Below are positions 45,205 through 56,570 of a stretch of 64,000 nucleotides of DNA, piece after piece. The DNA lies in the NCBI GenBank assembly GCA_963082975.1, contig OY720346.1, forward strand, positions 38,405,787-38,469,786, given 5' to 3'. The translations under genes and the position numbers were made by a program. The notes beneath the pieces are model-generated. The model worked only from the letters and a program-made list of their open reading frames with translations. It made no database searches and was not told the DNA's origin. How positions within the stretch are numbered: position 1 is the first letter of the stretch; the number at the start of each line of letters is the position of its first letter. Source of the stretch: Labia minor (lineage: Eukaryota; Arthropoda; Insecta; Dermaptera; Spongiphoridae).

Positions 45205-45239
45205 ACTATCTCACTAAGGTTGAGAAAAATGTCTGTCTG

Positions 45240-45270
<31 letters not shown>

Positions 45271-45695
45271 ATGTAGACGCTAGAATCATGAAATTTTGTA
45301 TACGGGCATAATTCAAAATTCGTAGTTTTCTCTCAACTTTTGAGAAATGTAGATCAACCGGAAGAGGGTCATTACCTACCACATTTTCATTGTTTTCCCC
45401 CTAAAATGCCCGTAAAAATAAAGATATATGTTTGAGTTTTTCGCATGATTAAAAATTGTATAAAACTGCTATATATAGAATTTCAGCTTGATTGAATCGC
45501 TGAAAGTACCGGAATTAATTTTTTAACACGTTGACTGCCATCAGTGACGTGGTGCTATCAACAAAGAGCCAAACACGCCCTGTTTTAATAAATACTTTTT
45601 ATTAATTTATAATTTATAATTAATTAAATTTAATTTAAATATAATATATGTTATTTAATCCAATTCAAATTGCGAGATAGTCGAGTGGAGACACT
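45205..45695 (+). mobile_element. Helentron-like element, family B copy 8
   Basis: Starts ACTATCTCACTAAGGTTGAG, with the 5' segment between hairpin and ACTAAGG deleted. It has a CT/GT microsatellite (45236-45272) and the CATGAAATTTTGTATACGGG core. It then runs through GAATCGCTGAAAGTACCGG to the 3' end GCGAGATAGTCGAGTGGAGACAC. Confidence 0.77.
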
Positions 45696-46560
45696 AGATA
45701 TTTTATTAAGCAGAACAACTAGTATACGATAAATGTTATTATAATCTATTTATTTATGATATATAATAAGTGCACACATTTCTTTGAATATTTTTATTTT
45801 TATTTTTGAATAGTTTGATATAAAAGAATTTCTTGACAAAAATGCAAAAATTAATAAATTGTATGAAATAGAAAAATATTTTTTTTTTAATTATGATGGT
45901 TGGGATCATTTGAACAAGTGAACCATCAGTTAACCAATGAAATTGGATTTGGTTGGTGTTTTTAATTGCGGTTCATCAATTATTTTAAAGGCATTTATAC
46001 ATGTTTACTCTTATATATACATATATATACTAGTACACTGATTAATAAAATATAATCTAAATGCATTCCAATATATATATATATATAAATATAATTTTAA
46101 TATTTCATATTTTCAGTGAATGTTAACTTTTAAATAATTATTCATTTCCCAAGTGATTTGAATTATTAACTCAACCGTATATTGATATTCTATTATAATA
46201 TATCTATTGATTCCACATCATCAGTTTGATAAATCCACTCTTGTGATAATTTATTATAATAATATTCTATTTCATATTTTTTTTAATATAGGAAGTTTTT
46301 TCTAAAAGCTATTTTGAATAATGTCATTTGAATAAAAACTATCAAGAAAATATCAATGCAGGATATATAATATTTAATTGATTGACCTATATATAGAAAG
46401 TCAATGAAATATAAATAAAGTAAATTAAATATTATATAAATTATAATACTTATTATAATTTCATTTATTAGAAGGTATCATAAATCTACATTAAGAACTT
46501 TCAAGTTCCGTAGGAAATAGATAAACAAAATCATAATATTTGCTATTTTAAAAAATAAAT
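45696..46560. other. AT-rich intergenic DNA, no gene seen
   Basis: At 46488-46525 the sequence AAGAACTTTCAAGTTCCGTA matches the 3' end of the RTE-like family and is probably a tiny remnant. Otherwise nothing recognisable. Confidence 0.5.
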
Positions 46561-46688
46561 GGACGCCACGCAGTCTAGGGTTAACATTGTTAACTCACAT
46601 TCTCATCGGTTCAAGTCCAGGACTGGCAAGGGAATTTCTCTAGTTGGGGTACACCCAGTCTTCGGGGATAAATTTGCTACCTACCGTA
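46561..46688 (+). repeat. tRNA-derived SINE, second copy
   Basis: GGACGCCACGCAGTCTAGGG, then GGTTCAAGTCC (B box), then GGCAAGGGAATTTCTCTAG and TTGGGGTACACCCAG. The same order occurs on the minus strand at 41275-41528. The A box is degenerate. Confidence 0.65.
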
Positions 46689-47673
46689 TAATTCATGTCT
46701 TTTGTATATTAACGTTCCTTGCTAATGAAAATTGATTTTCCAATATTTTGGCATATCATGTCTATTTTTGCTATGATGGTTCATTTTTTTCTTTTTCAAT
46801 AATTTCTCAGTTCTTCTTTAAGTCATATTTTGCTCCATCTGGAGTCGCATATCATCATTATCTTTATGAGTAGTTGAATGTTCATTCATAAAACATAATT
46901 TCTCCAACTTCATCTCTCTAGCTTCATGTGTCATAAGTATTCTTAAGAGTCATGAAGTCTCTCATTAGCACGCCCAAATCGTCATATATATATATATATA
47001 TGAATATATTAGCTCACAATTCCGGTTGCATACTGTTAGCGTCACAATAATATAAAAAAGTTTTATGTTCTTTTCTAAGTATTCAATATTAACGTTTTTG
47101 ATTACTGAGCAAAAATATAGCACTAATTCTTTTCTCTACCTCTTTTCCCTTTGCTCTTTCAAGATATTTTTGTCATTACTTAATATAAGACATTCTCAAA
47201 TTAGTTCAATCAAATCATTAAAAAAAGTATAATATGATAAAATATTATTATATAATTATAGAATAGCTTTCCTTATGTAACTTTAATAGTAATTAATTCA
47301 AGTGATAATTTCACTTTGACTTTGAATATAACATACTTGTTCTCTTTAAAATACTAATCGAAAGTCAGTCAATAAGAAGGATAAGAAAGATTTGGAAGTA
47401 AAGGCAGAACAGAACTTTGTGAATATTTTGATAGATGGTTGATGTTAGATAGCGGATTGACTATTTTTTTTAATAAAATTCTTCATTTTTTTAAATCCAA
47501 TTTTTTTCTTCAAAAAAATAAGATATTATTGTTATCAAATTTAAATATTAATGGTGAAATTGTGTGGTTAATATTATACAAAGAAATCATATACGATCAG
47601 ATTAAATATAATTATTTATTAAAGTTTAAATAATATTATAAAGTGAATTTATAATCACAATAATAAAATATGA
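46689..47673. other. AT-rich intergenic DNA, no gene seen
   Basis: TA run at 46985-47001. No gene seen. The 64-codon frame at 47439-47633 is compositionally biased. Confidence 0.5.
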
Positions 47674-48158
47674 GATGTGGCCAGGCACAGAACCGACCGA
47701 CGATTTGAAAAAAAATAATTTTCAAAAAACATTATATTTATTAAAAATATATAAAAAAAAGATATTTTTAAAACTCGAATTAAACGGACTAAATTATATT
47801 ATCTTGGTTTTTAATTTTAGTTTAATTAATTAATTATTATCACTACTATATTTTAAGTGAAATATTTTCCGATAATTAATGTAAAATTAATACTTTGTAA
47901 ACTACCACTTCCCGTTTCCGGATATACACCAAAAGTTGATGAATTCATGTTACTGACACTTTAAGTAAATATACCAAATTTTATCAAAATCTGTTGAGCC
48001 GTTCAAGCTGTAAACATCTATACGGACGGACGGACGGACAGACATGCTAAAAATACTTTTTTCTGTTAAGAAAATGCATGATTCGTGGAGATATGTAAAA
48101 ATCTCCACATGTGAAATTTGGTGTGAAAACAATACCTCCCTTACTATCTTCGGTCGGT
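47674..48158 (-). mobile_element. Helentron/HINE-like element, family A copy 4
   Basis: The minus strand begins ACCGACCGAAGATAGTAAGG. It holds the AATTTCACATGTGGAGATTT block, GTCCGTCCGTCCGTATAGAT and a core like GAACGGCTCAACAGATTTTG. It ends in ATCGTCGGTCGGTTCTGTGC then CTGGCCACA. It lacks the D-like insertion seen in the copies at 33489, 53861 and 59700, so it is the shorter form. Confidence 0.8.
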
Positions 48159-49013
48159 AAAAAATATTATATAATACATCATACGAGTGTTAATAAAAAC
48201 TACTAATACTATTTATAAATTAAAATATTATTCGTATCAGTTATTTTTCCAGTACAATAACAATTTTATTTTAATTGGGTTTTTTTAAATATCCTTGACT
48301 TCAAAGACTTTGTATTAAAACCTTGATTCTCTGAAAACCAAAGCATTAACCATTCTCAAACGCCATTATAATTCTAATAATCACTCATCTTAATATTATA
48401 AGGTATTTATATAAATAATCTTAAAAAAAGAAATGAATTCCTTTGATCATAGCTAATCAAGATGAAATTCGTTTACCTTATGATTTATTTACAAAAATCT
48501 ATTAATAAATTTGATTGATTGTGAAAATTCATTGTATTTTTTTTAACTTTTATTGCTAAAATCTCTACTAAAATGATTGTAGTGTTGGATGAATGGTAGT
48601 GATTAGTGAAAAGGGAAATCCTCCGTTTCCCCTATTAAGGGAAATGTAATATTCCAAAGAGAATAGATACTTGAATGTGATTAAACTAATCATCCAACAC
48701 CTTCAACCCCCCCCCCCCCCCATTGACATACGGAAATGATTCTATCGTTTCTAATCTATACGGTGTCAATGGAAATTAATATGTGCTTCTAATTATCATT
48801 ATCACCTAGGAAGAGGAAGACTGAAAAAAAAACATCTTGGAGAGATGATAATTCAACAGAATACACCATACGAAAATTGTTAAACAATTATTAAGGAAAA
48901 GAGAAATTTGACAAACTATTAACTATGATCAGTTATTTATGATGAATTCAAAATATCTATATACATCATTGTTGCAGTAATTTTTAAAAATAAACATCTC
49001 TCTAAAAAATGAG
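48159..49013. other. Intergenic DNA, no gene seen
   Basis: A C homopolymer of about 17 lies at 48704-48721. GTGTTGGATGA at 48592 recurs inverted as TCATCCAACAC at 48691, forming a wide stem. No gene. Confidence 0.5.
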
Positions 49014-49497
49014 TTGTAGTGAGGCACATAATCTACTGACGATTTGAAATAAATTAATTTCCAAACATTATATATACGTATAAATATATATAAAGTATAA
49101 AAAAAAATATTTTTAAAACTTGAATTTAAATGACTAAATTATTATATCTTGGTTTTTATTTTTAGTTTAATTACTCAATTATTAATTACTACTATATTTT
49201 AAGTGAAATAATTCCGACAATGAATATAAAATTTATTAATTATCACTTCCGGTTTCCGGATATACACCAAAAGTTGATGAATTCATGCTACTGATGCATT
49301 ATAAATTAAGTAAATATACCAAATTTTATCAAAATCCGTTGATCCGTTCAAGTTATACACGTCTATCGGACGGACAGACATCATGCTAAAATTACTCTTT
49401 CTATTAACAAAATGCATAATACGCGTAGATATGTAAAAATCTCCATATGTGAAATTTGGGCTGAAAACAATATCTTCCCTTCATAACGTCGATCGGT
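49014..49497 (-). mobile_element. Helentron/HINE-like element, family A copy 5
   Basis: Older copy in the same short form and orientation as 47674-48158. The 5' end ACCGATCGACGTTATGAAG and the AATTTCACATATGGAGATTT block are present, as is a core near 49340. The inverted 3' end is degraded (ATCGTCAGTAGATTATGTGC). Confidence 0.75.
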
Positions 49498-50432
49498 AAA
49501 TATATACTATTTTCTATTTTTGAGAAATAATTTTGATCCATTCAATTCCAATTTTTATCAAATTCTTGAATTAATCGTAATTATTTCATTTTCTAATTGA
49601 CTATTAAAAATATACTTTTCAACTAATCTTTCTTCTTTTAATTACCAACTCAATATCTTACTAATCTAACCAATAGATATTATAATTTCAAATTTGTCTA
49701 AATTTGGTACAGAGATCTTGTAAATATTATATAATTCCTGCTAACGCTCAGAAATATCACCCATATTTAGTCCTTAAATATTGAAGAAAATCTCATTTTC
49801 AAAAACTTAAAAAAAAGGAATACAGTTGAGAATAAATTGAAAGATATATGAAATATATTTAATCCTATATATATATAAATTTTTTAAAATTGTTTAAAAT
49901 GTTCTCAATGGATTATCCATATAATGTTCTTACCACTACTAACAAAGCAAACAAAAAAAAAGAAAAAAAAAAGAAAATACATAGAAAGATATTTACAATT
50001 TCAATTTTGAATGGATTAATTACCTTCAAATTGAATTTAATTGCAAAATTACAAACACAATTTGACCTAAATCGTAGAGAATGTTATCTCGTTTATCGCT
50101 TTAATAGTCAAACCAATTAAATCGCCAATGTAACCAAGTCATTAACTACTAACCAGCTATAAGTTTGTCTAGAGGCCTAACAACATGGATGGCAAAGCGT
50201 ACAAGTCAACTCCTTGATGTTGACTTGCATCTATTAAATTTAAATTATTATAATTACAAACAGATTTAGTCACAAGTGAAACTCCAAAAATGAAATTGAA
50301 CATGTCCAGTAATCAAAGAAATAAAGAGAAAAGAAAAACTAAAGTATTCGTTTCTATTCTACTTATACTAGGTTAATTTCATTTATTACTTAATATGATA
50401 GATAATAAATAGAAACAAATGTATATATTGAT
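49498..50432. other. AT-rich intergenic DNA, no gene seen
   Basis: No repeat or supported gene. The 76-codon frame at 49890-50120 is dominated by Lys/Asn/Ile codons. Confidence 0.5.
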
Positions 50433-51410
50433 ATATCTTATCTTATTATACTAGCAAAAATTGGATATATATATATATATATATTTGTATATATAAATTT
50501 TGTATATTTTACCGACCGACGATAGTAAGGGAGGTATTGTTTGAGATTAATTTATTAATTGACCGCTCGATGAATTTTTTAGAAATTCACACCATAGGTA
50601 ATTTTTACAAAGAAAAATCGTCATCTTCATTAGTTTTTTCTTAATTTAAATTTATATGACGTCACTAACTAAGTCATCCATATTTGCCTCTTGTCATTCT
50701 TTTTAATTGAAGATGTATTAATATTTTTTATTTTTAAATATTTTAAAAATTTTTATTTAATTTCGAAATAAAATGAAAAATATTTATTTTAATAATATTT
50801 TAGGATTCAATTACAAAATATATCTTAATCTTTTACCAAAAAAATTCTAAAAGTTATCTTTTTTGACTTGCAAATAAATTATCTTTGTGTGTTTCTATCT
50901 TGAAAACATATTATACATATTATTTATGATATTTTAAAAACAATTTCTTTCTTTAATTAATATTCATTTAAAATGATAATTAAAGAATATTTTATTCAAA
51001 ATAAATTATTGAATAAATATGACCTAATAATATTAAATATAAATAGAAAAGCATAAATAAATAATTTTTTAATTCCTGTTCCTTTAAAATATTTGAAATA
51101 TTTTCATTTATTTTTTTAATTATTAGTTAATATTATTTAATTAATTAGTTATTATACTTTTTAATTATTTTTTTTACTCTAAAATATTTTAAATTTTTTA
51201 ATCTGTTTTGTCGTTTAATTTATTGTTAATTCTTATAAATTTTTATTAGTTAATTTTATTATTTATTATTATTGGGAACCCCAAGTTCCATTGATTTTAA
51301 TCAGATTGATGCAATGATGTAACTTTTAATAATTGTAATAAATAATTAAAGAATTGTATATCATTATTTTTTAAAGGATCGAGTGATAGCTCGGTGTTCC
51401 AGGTACTAAC
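50433..51410 (+). mobile_element. Family D copy 6 (full-length type)
   Basis: Starts ATATCTTATCTTATTATACT. It contains a TA microsatellite (50468-50484), ATTCACACCATAGGTAATTT, a CATCTTCATTAGTTTTTTCT block, TATGACGTCA and AAGAATTGTATATCATTA. It ends in the hairpin CGAGTGATAGCTCG followed by GTGTTCCAGGTACTAA. A 33-bp 5' tip of family A sits inside at 50511-50543. Confidence 0.7.
50511..50543 (+). mobile_element. Family A 5' tip (copy 9)
   Basis: ACCGACCGACGATAGTAAGG and GAGGTATTGTTT match the family A start exactly. Then the sequence switches to family D. Confidence 0.7.
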
Positions 51411-52298
51411 TTAAATTTAAATTAAATAAAAACAAAAAACAAACATTTTTAAAATTAATACAGTTTTATCAAATGTAAGAAGAATGAGAAAATATTTTTG
51501 AATTTATAATGAATAAATAATTTAAATAAAGAAAATGTTATTTTTGGTACTTGTTAATTATGGAATTATCACGTTGCATGTGGGATAGGGGAGGTCTTAG
51601 AAAAAAAAATAATAATACACACTGCGAGACATTCAACTTAAAAATGTTGGTTACTATAATTACCAAGTTACCGGATTTTGTTTTAATGGATATATTTTAT
51701 TTTAATTTTCTTAAGATTTTTATATACGACTATATATACATTTATATTTTAGATGATTTAATTGACTAGAATTTAGGTCCTTTATTGATTTAGATGGGGA
51801 ACTAACGTCCTTTTGTGTATGAAGCGCCCTCAGTTCGGATGAAGGGGCGGGGTGTGCTGTTCTCAAGTTGGCAACCAAGGGAAACGATTTAACACAAGCT
51901 GTTTCACAGGAACTGGGGCTCAGGGAAACTGGCAAACTGGCAAGGGCAGCGCGAATATGTCGATAACGGGATAGACGCCCCATCCCTTGTGACAAGAGAG
52001 ACGGGATGCCTTTTCATATCCTCCGATAACAGCAAAACAAGCCGTCATTTCAATCCGGATAGGTGTAATGTCAATCAAAACTTCACCAAGTTCAGATGGT
52101 TTTAACTTTAATGATAATAGTTTGTTTAGAAATAATCTGTATTGCAAAAGGCTCGATGCAACAAAGGACAATAGACCAAAACTCTTCTCCAATTATATAC
52201 TAGAATATTCACAATTTAATAAGAAATTAAGAAATATATATGATATTTCAACAAAAATCGATTTTTATATATTTTTGTAAAATACTTATAATAAATAT
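51411..52298. other. Intergenic DNA with a balanced-composition island
   Basis: At 51780-52100 the sequence is clearly less AT-rich and unique in the window. Frames overlap on both strands, which argues against any one being real. Possible conserved regulatory DNA or a gene edge. Confidence 0.4.
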
Positions 52299-52771
52299 AA
52301 GAATGCAAGCCAATAAGTCCATGACTTTGAATGAAACACAGGCTTTTGAATAAAAAATTATTTCCAACGTAGTCTCCATTAGCTCTATACACTTCATCAT
52401 TACTCCAACGTTCTTCCAAAAAATAAGATTTGTCGAGGACATCAAAATAGATTTGTTTATGAAATGCTTTCATCTTTGGAGTCAAATCTCTTTCCGTAGA
52501 GTCATTTCTTCAGGTTTGATAACAAGAAATAGTCACTCGGAACTAAACCCGGAGAGTAGGGCGGATGAGGGGGCAATTCATATCCCAATTAATGGATTTT
52601 CATGGAAATTTACTTTTTCCATTTTTTTTCTAAAATCACGAACTAGTGTGCTATTAATGTATGTCAAACAAAAACTAAAAGACTCAGCTGGTTGAAATTT
52701 CGACAAATTTTGCCATTTCATTTAAGAGACGGGAAATTCATAAAGTCACGGACTTATTGAGCTATTCTCGT
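52299..52771 (-). mobile_element. Mariner fragment with transposase remnant
   Basis: Near the left end AGCCAATAAGTCCATGACTT and near the right end AAGTCACGGACTTATTGAGC are the decayed inverted repeats of the 3211/19297 family. On the minus strand at about 52530-52570 the codons read PHPPYSPGLVPSDYFL, the mariner region with the last catalytic Asp. The rest is deleted or frameshifted. Confidence 0.78.
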
Positions 52772-53410
52772 GACATTTGATTAAGTATAAATCAAAACAA
52801 TTATGTTAATTATATAATATTTTTTTATAATAGTACATATTATAATTATAAAAAAAACAAACTTAAATTAAAATTCAATTGAAATATATTTTTTATTGAT
52901 AATAATAAACAGATTTAAGAAAGATTTAAATAGATTTCAAAATAAATTTTACATTTCCCTATTATAAACATTTTATAAATAATAAATTGGTTTGAATTAT
53001 TAAATGAATTCATTAAACCTGTATTTTTAACGAATTGATTTTCATTTATTAATAATTTATAGGTAAGGTTAAAAAAATCAACAAATTAATTATTAACAAA
53101 CAAGATGATAAATATTAAATAGTTATCAAAGAGAAATTTGAAATGATATTTAATCGAATATAAAGCGATTTATAATGAACTGAAGAATTCCGTTTCAACA
53201 TTGATTTTATTATTAACAAAAAAAAAAAAAATGGAAAAATGGAAAAAAGAAATTTATATTTATTTTAAATATTAAATTCTTTTCTACTATAGAATATATT
53301 TCTATTGTGTATATTCTACTATATATAATGGATACTCGTGATACCTTATTTTCAATATAACATTTTTTAAATCGTTCTAAAGTAAAATTATAATTATATA
53401 TTTGGTAATT
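52772..53410. other. AT-rich intergenic DNA, no gene seen
   Basis: Nothing recognisable. Confidence 0.6.
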
Positions 53411-54607
53411 ATTCAAGTAAACGCCTTTTCGTGGATTTGGATAATACTTTACCAGTGGGTTCCTTTTGCTATTCCAAATTAACTTTTCTTATGAAATTGT
53501 TTCGGGCCTCTTCTAGTTTACGAGATAAAAATTATTAAAATAAAGATTTTTTAAGTTTGACAGATTAGCTGGTTATGAACGTCGAAATGTGTGTGCCATT
53601 AAGTAATGTTATATTGACTAATTCACTAATTATTCACTTATTCACTAATATTTTCGGTTTTTATAAGTTCAGTTTGGATATGGGAAATTAATTAATATTT
53701 TAATATTTAATTTATTTCATTATTTTAATTTTTTAATTTTCACATAAATCAAAACCGAACTTATAAAAAAAAAACCAAAAATTAGTGCGCCCTCTGGGGT
53801 CAAACGGATAGAACATGCTATCTAAATAGAATATCAATTTATATGCCAATTTTAATAATTACCGACCGACGATAGTAAGGGAGGTATTGTTTTCACACCA
53901 AATTTCACATGTGGAGATTTTTACATATCTCCACGAATCATGCATTTTCTAAACAGAAAAAAGTATTTTTAGCATGATGTCTGTCCGTCTATCCGTCCGT
54001 CCGTATAGATGTGTACAGCCTGAACGGCTGAACCGATTTTGATGAAAATTGGTATATTTAGTTAATGCATCAGTGGGATGAATTGATCAACTTTTGGTGC
54101 AATTCCGGAAACCGGAAGTGGTAGTATTAGCGATCGACGATAGGAAGGAAAGGGTTATTTTCACACCAAAGGAGATTTTTTTATATATCACCACGAATCA
54201 TACACTTTGTATTGGTTTTATCCTCGAGAAAAATCATATTTATTAGTTTTTTCTTGATTTAAAATTATTTGACGTCATCCAACCATTCATGACGTCACAG
54301 CCTGGTCTTGCATATATATTATAAATAAAATAAAATTAAAAATGTTTATATTTATTATTTAAGTATCCATATCTGTTTTTTATTACATTAATAGATATAT
54401 GAAAATTATTTGAAATTGTTTCTGTAGCTTGAAATTAATTTATTTCAAACCGTCGGTCGGTTCGGACCTGGCCACTGGTCAACTTATTTTTATATCGTAA
54501 ATTAGAAGAAGCCCGAAAAAATTTCACAATAAAAGTTAATTTGGAATTGCAAAAAGAACCCACAGGTAAAGTATTATCCAAATCCACAAAAAGGCGTTTA
54601 CTTGAAT
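53411..54607. mobile_element. Long-TIR foldback element, family F copy 2, split by family A
   Basis: Inverted arms of about 130 bp: ATTCAAGTAAACGCCTTTTC at the left matches the inverted right end. Similarity continues through GTGGATTTGGATAATACTTT and CCAAATTAACTTTT to TTTACGA. Internal blocks match 30921-31960. A complete family A element is inserted in the right arm. Without it the element would be about 570 bp and non-coding. Confidence 0.8.
53861..54488 (+). mobile_element. Helentron/HINE-like element, family A copy 6 (full length)
   Basis: Complete long-form copy, close to identical to 33489-34103 and 59700-60329 over most of its length. It has GTCCGTCTATCCGTCCGTCC repeats, the TGACGTCA pair (54270 and 54290) and the 3' inverted repeat CCGTCGGTCGGTTCGGACC. 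Its hairpin has one mismatch (GACCTGGCCACTGGTC). The interrupted family F sequence has an uninterrupted relative at 31828-31845, which shows insertion inside a T run. Confidence 0.85.
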
Positions 54608-55794
54608 ACTTGCCATATATTTATATAATTTATTTATTTTTTTAAATAATCTTTAAGAAAATAATCCATAAAATTTATTAAAAATTTTTATTAGATATTA
54701 AGCAATTTCATATCTAATAAAAAAGTATAGTTTAAATCAAAATAGTTGAAAAAAAAATAATTATGAGTATGAATATAATTATGTTGCTCTATATTAAATT
54801 ATTATAACTACATTATAACAAGATATCCAGTGAGGGATGTAAGAGGATGGGAGAGAAAAAAAAAGGGGGGGGGGGTAAAAAAGAAAAAAATAATTCCACG
54901 CAAACAAATGGTACGTGTTAAAAAAAATTTCGTTACAGACATCGAAAATGTGTTTCGGCCGAGGAAAAAAGATTTACGAGCCAACTACTTAATTTACGGA
55001 AAAGTAGATAAATGGTTAATTGAAGAAAAAAAAGAACGTAGTTATTTGCATTAATCACCAGAATTAGTCTTTTTTTCAATTATTTATAAAATTTAATAAA
55101 AAAAAAAATGAATGTTAATACTAATACTAATAATAATAATTTTATTTACAAAATAATTAATTTTAATTTTTTTTATTGAATTAGTATTATTATAAGAGTG
55201 AAACTCTTAATTAAGAATATTTTTTTAAAATAAATATTACCAAAAGTAATTAAGAGATATGTTTTCTTTTTACAATTGAAATATGAATTTTATTAATTAC
55301 AAAAAAGAAAAAATAGGTCATTGTAATACAATAATAAAATTATCAATTTTTGTCAGTGATCGTTTTGTGGTTGGGTTCCAATCTGGGCCGTATGATTGAT
55401 GCCCAGACTGTGTAGAAGGGGATGATGGGAGTGCTTAGAGGGTGTAGAAGAGGGTGGGGGAATTCTAGCGCCATCTCTTGATTAATGACACATTACAGTT
55501 AATTTGATCTGTGATCCTAGCATCCAATAACCTTCTCGTTGCTGATAACCTCATAAGACATAAGATATCCGCAGTTCATTGAATATTATAATTATAATTT
55601 TAAATTTTGAAATATCAAAAAATTTTATATGAATTCAAATGTAACACATTCTTGAATGAATTTGTAAAGAATATTACAAAGAAATATAGGAAGATTATAA
55701 TAATATAAGATTTTTTAAAATAATACTTCAATTGAAGCAAAAGCTACTAAGAAAAATTAATTTAAATTCTTAAAAAAAAAATTCTTGTATTTGC
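54608..55794. other. Intergenic DNA, no gene supported
   Basis: The frame at 54830-55054 is Lys/Arg-rich and contains a G run. It resembles no family I know. At 55350-55560 the composition is more balanced (CCAATCTGGGCCGTATGATT), with no repeat seen. Confidence 0.45.
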
Positions 55795-56570
55795 AGTTTT
55801 CTATCAACTTTTGAGAATTGTAACTCATTCGGAAGAGAAACATTACCTACCACGTTTTCATTTTTTTTTTCCTCTAAACTGACCGTTAAAATAAAGATAT
55901 ATGTTTGATATTTTTCACATTATTAAAAATTGTATATAATTGCTATATATAGAATTTCATCTTGTTTTAATCGCTGAAAGTACCGGAATTAATATTTTAA
56001 ATTTTTTAAAACGTTGACTACTAATCACGTGCCAGCACGTGACGTAGTGTCATCAACAAAGAGCCAAACACGCGAATAAATTTTTAATTTTTTAAATTTT
56101 TTGTGATTTAAAAATGAAGGTAAAGGTTTTAAATTTAAATTTAATATATGTTAATTAATTGAATTGAATAACAATGCTATATACCATAGGTTCTTAAACT
56201 TATGTACTCCACGGACCCCCACTTGAAAAAATTTTTTTTGACGGACCCCCATCACAACTTTAGGTACTTTACGTCATTTTATTAATTAATTTCTGGCTTA
56301 CGATCTCATAAGGACAAGGATATATGATGAATATTTCTAACAGTGATTGGTGAATAACGATTTTTTTGCATATTGTAGAACACATTTTATTAGAAATTAT
56401 AATATTGAAGAAAGAAAATACAAACATTGTCATAGCAACAAATCTCACAAATTATAATGGGTACTTACATTAAATTCATATAAATATTTTATAATTTTTT
56501 TCAGAAAATATTAAATAAGAAATATTTTAAAAAATAACTGCATCTATCTCATTAAATATAACTTACATAT

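Noticed and set aside
48592..48701. Inverted GTGTTGGATGA / TCATCCAACAC pair as a hairpin RNA
   Set aside because: The stem is only about 11 bp with a loop of roughly 90 nt, and it could be coincidental.
54830..55054. 74-codon Lys/Arg-rich open frame as a possible gene
   Set aside because: It is driven by A and G homopolymers at its start, has no recognisable domain and no supporting splice or promoter signals.
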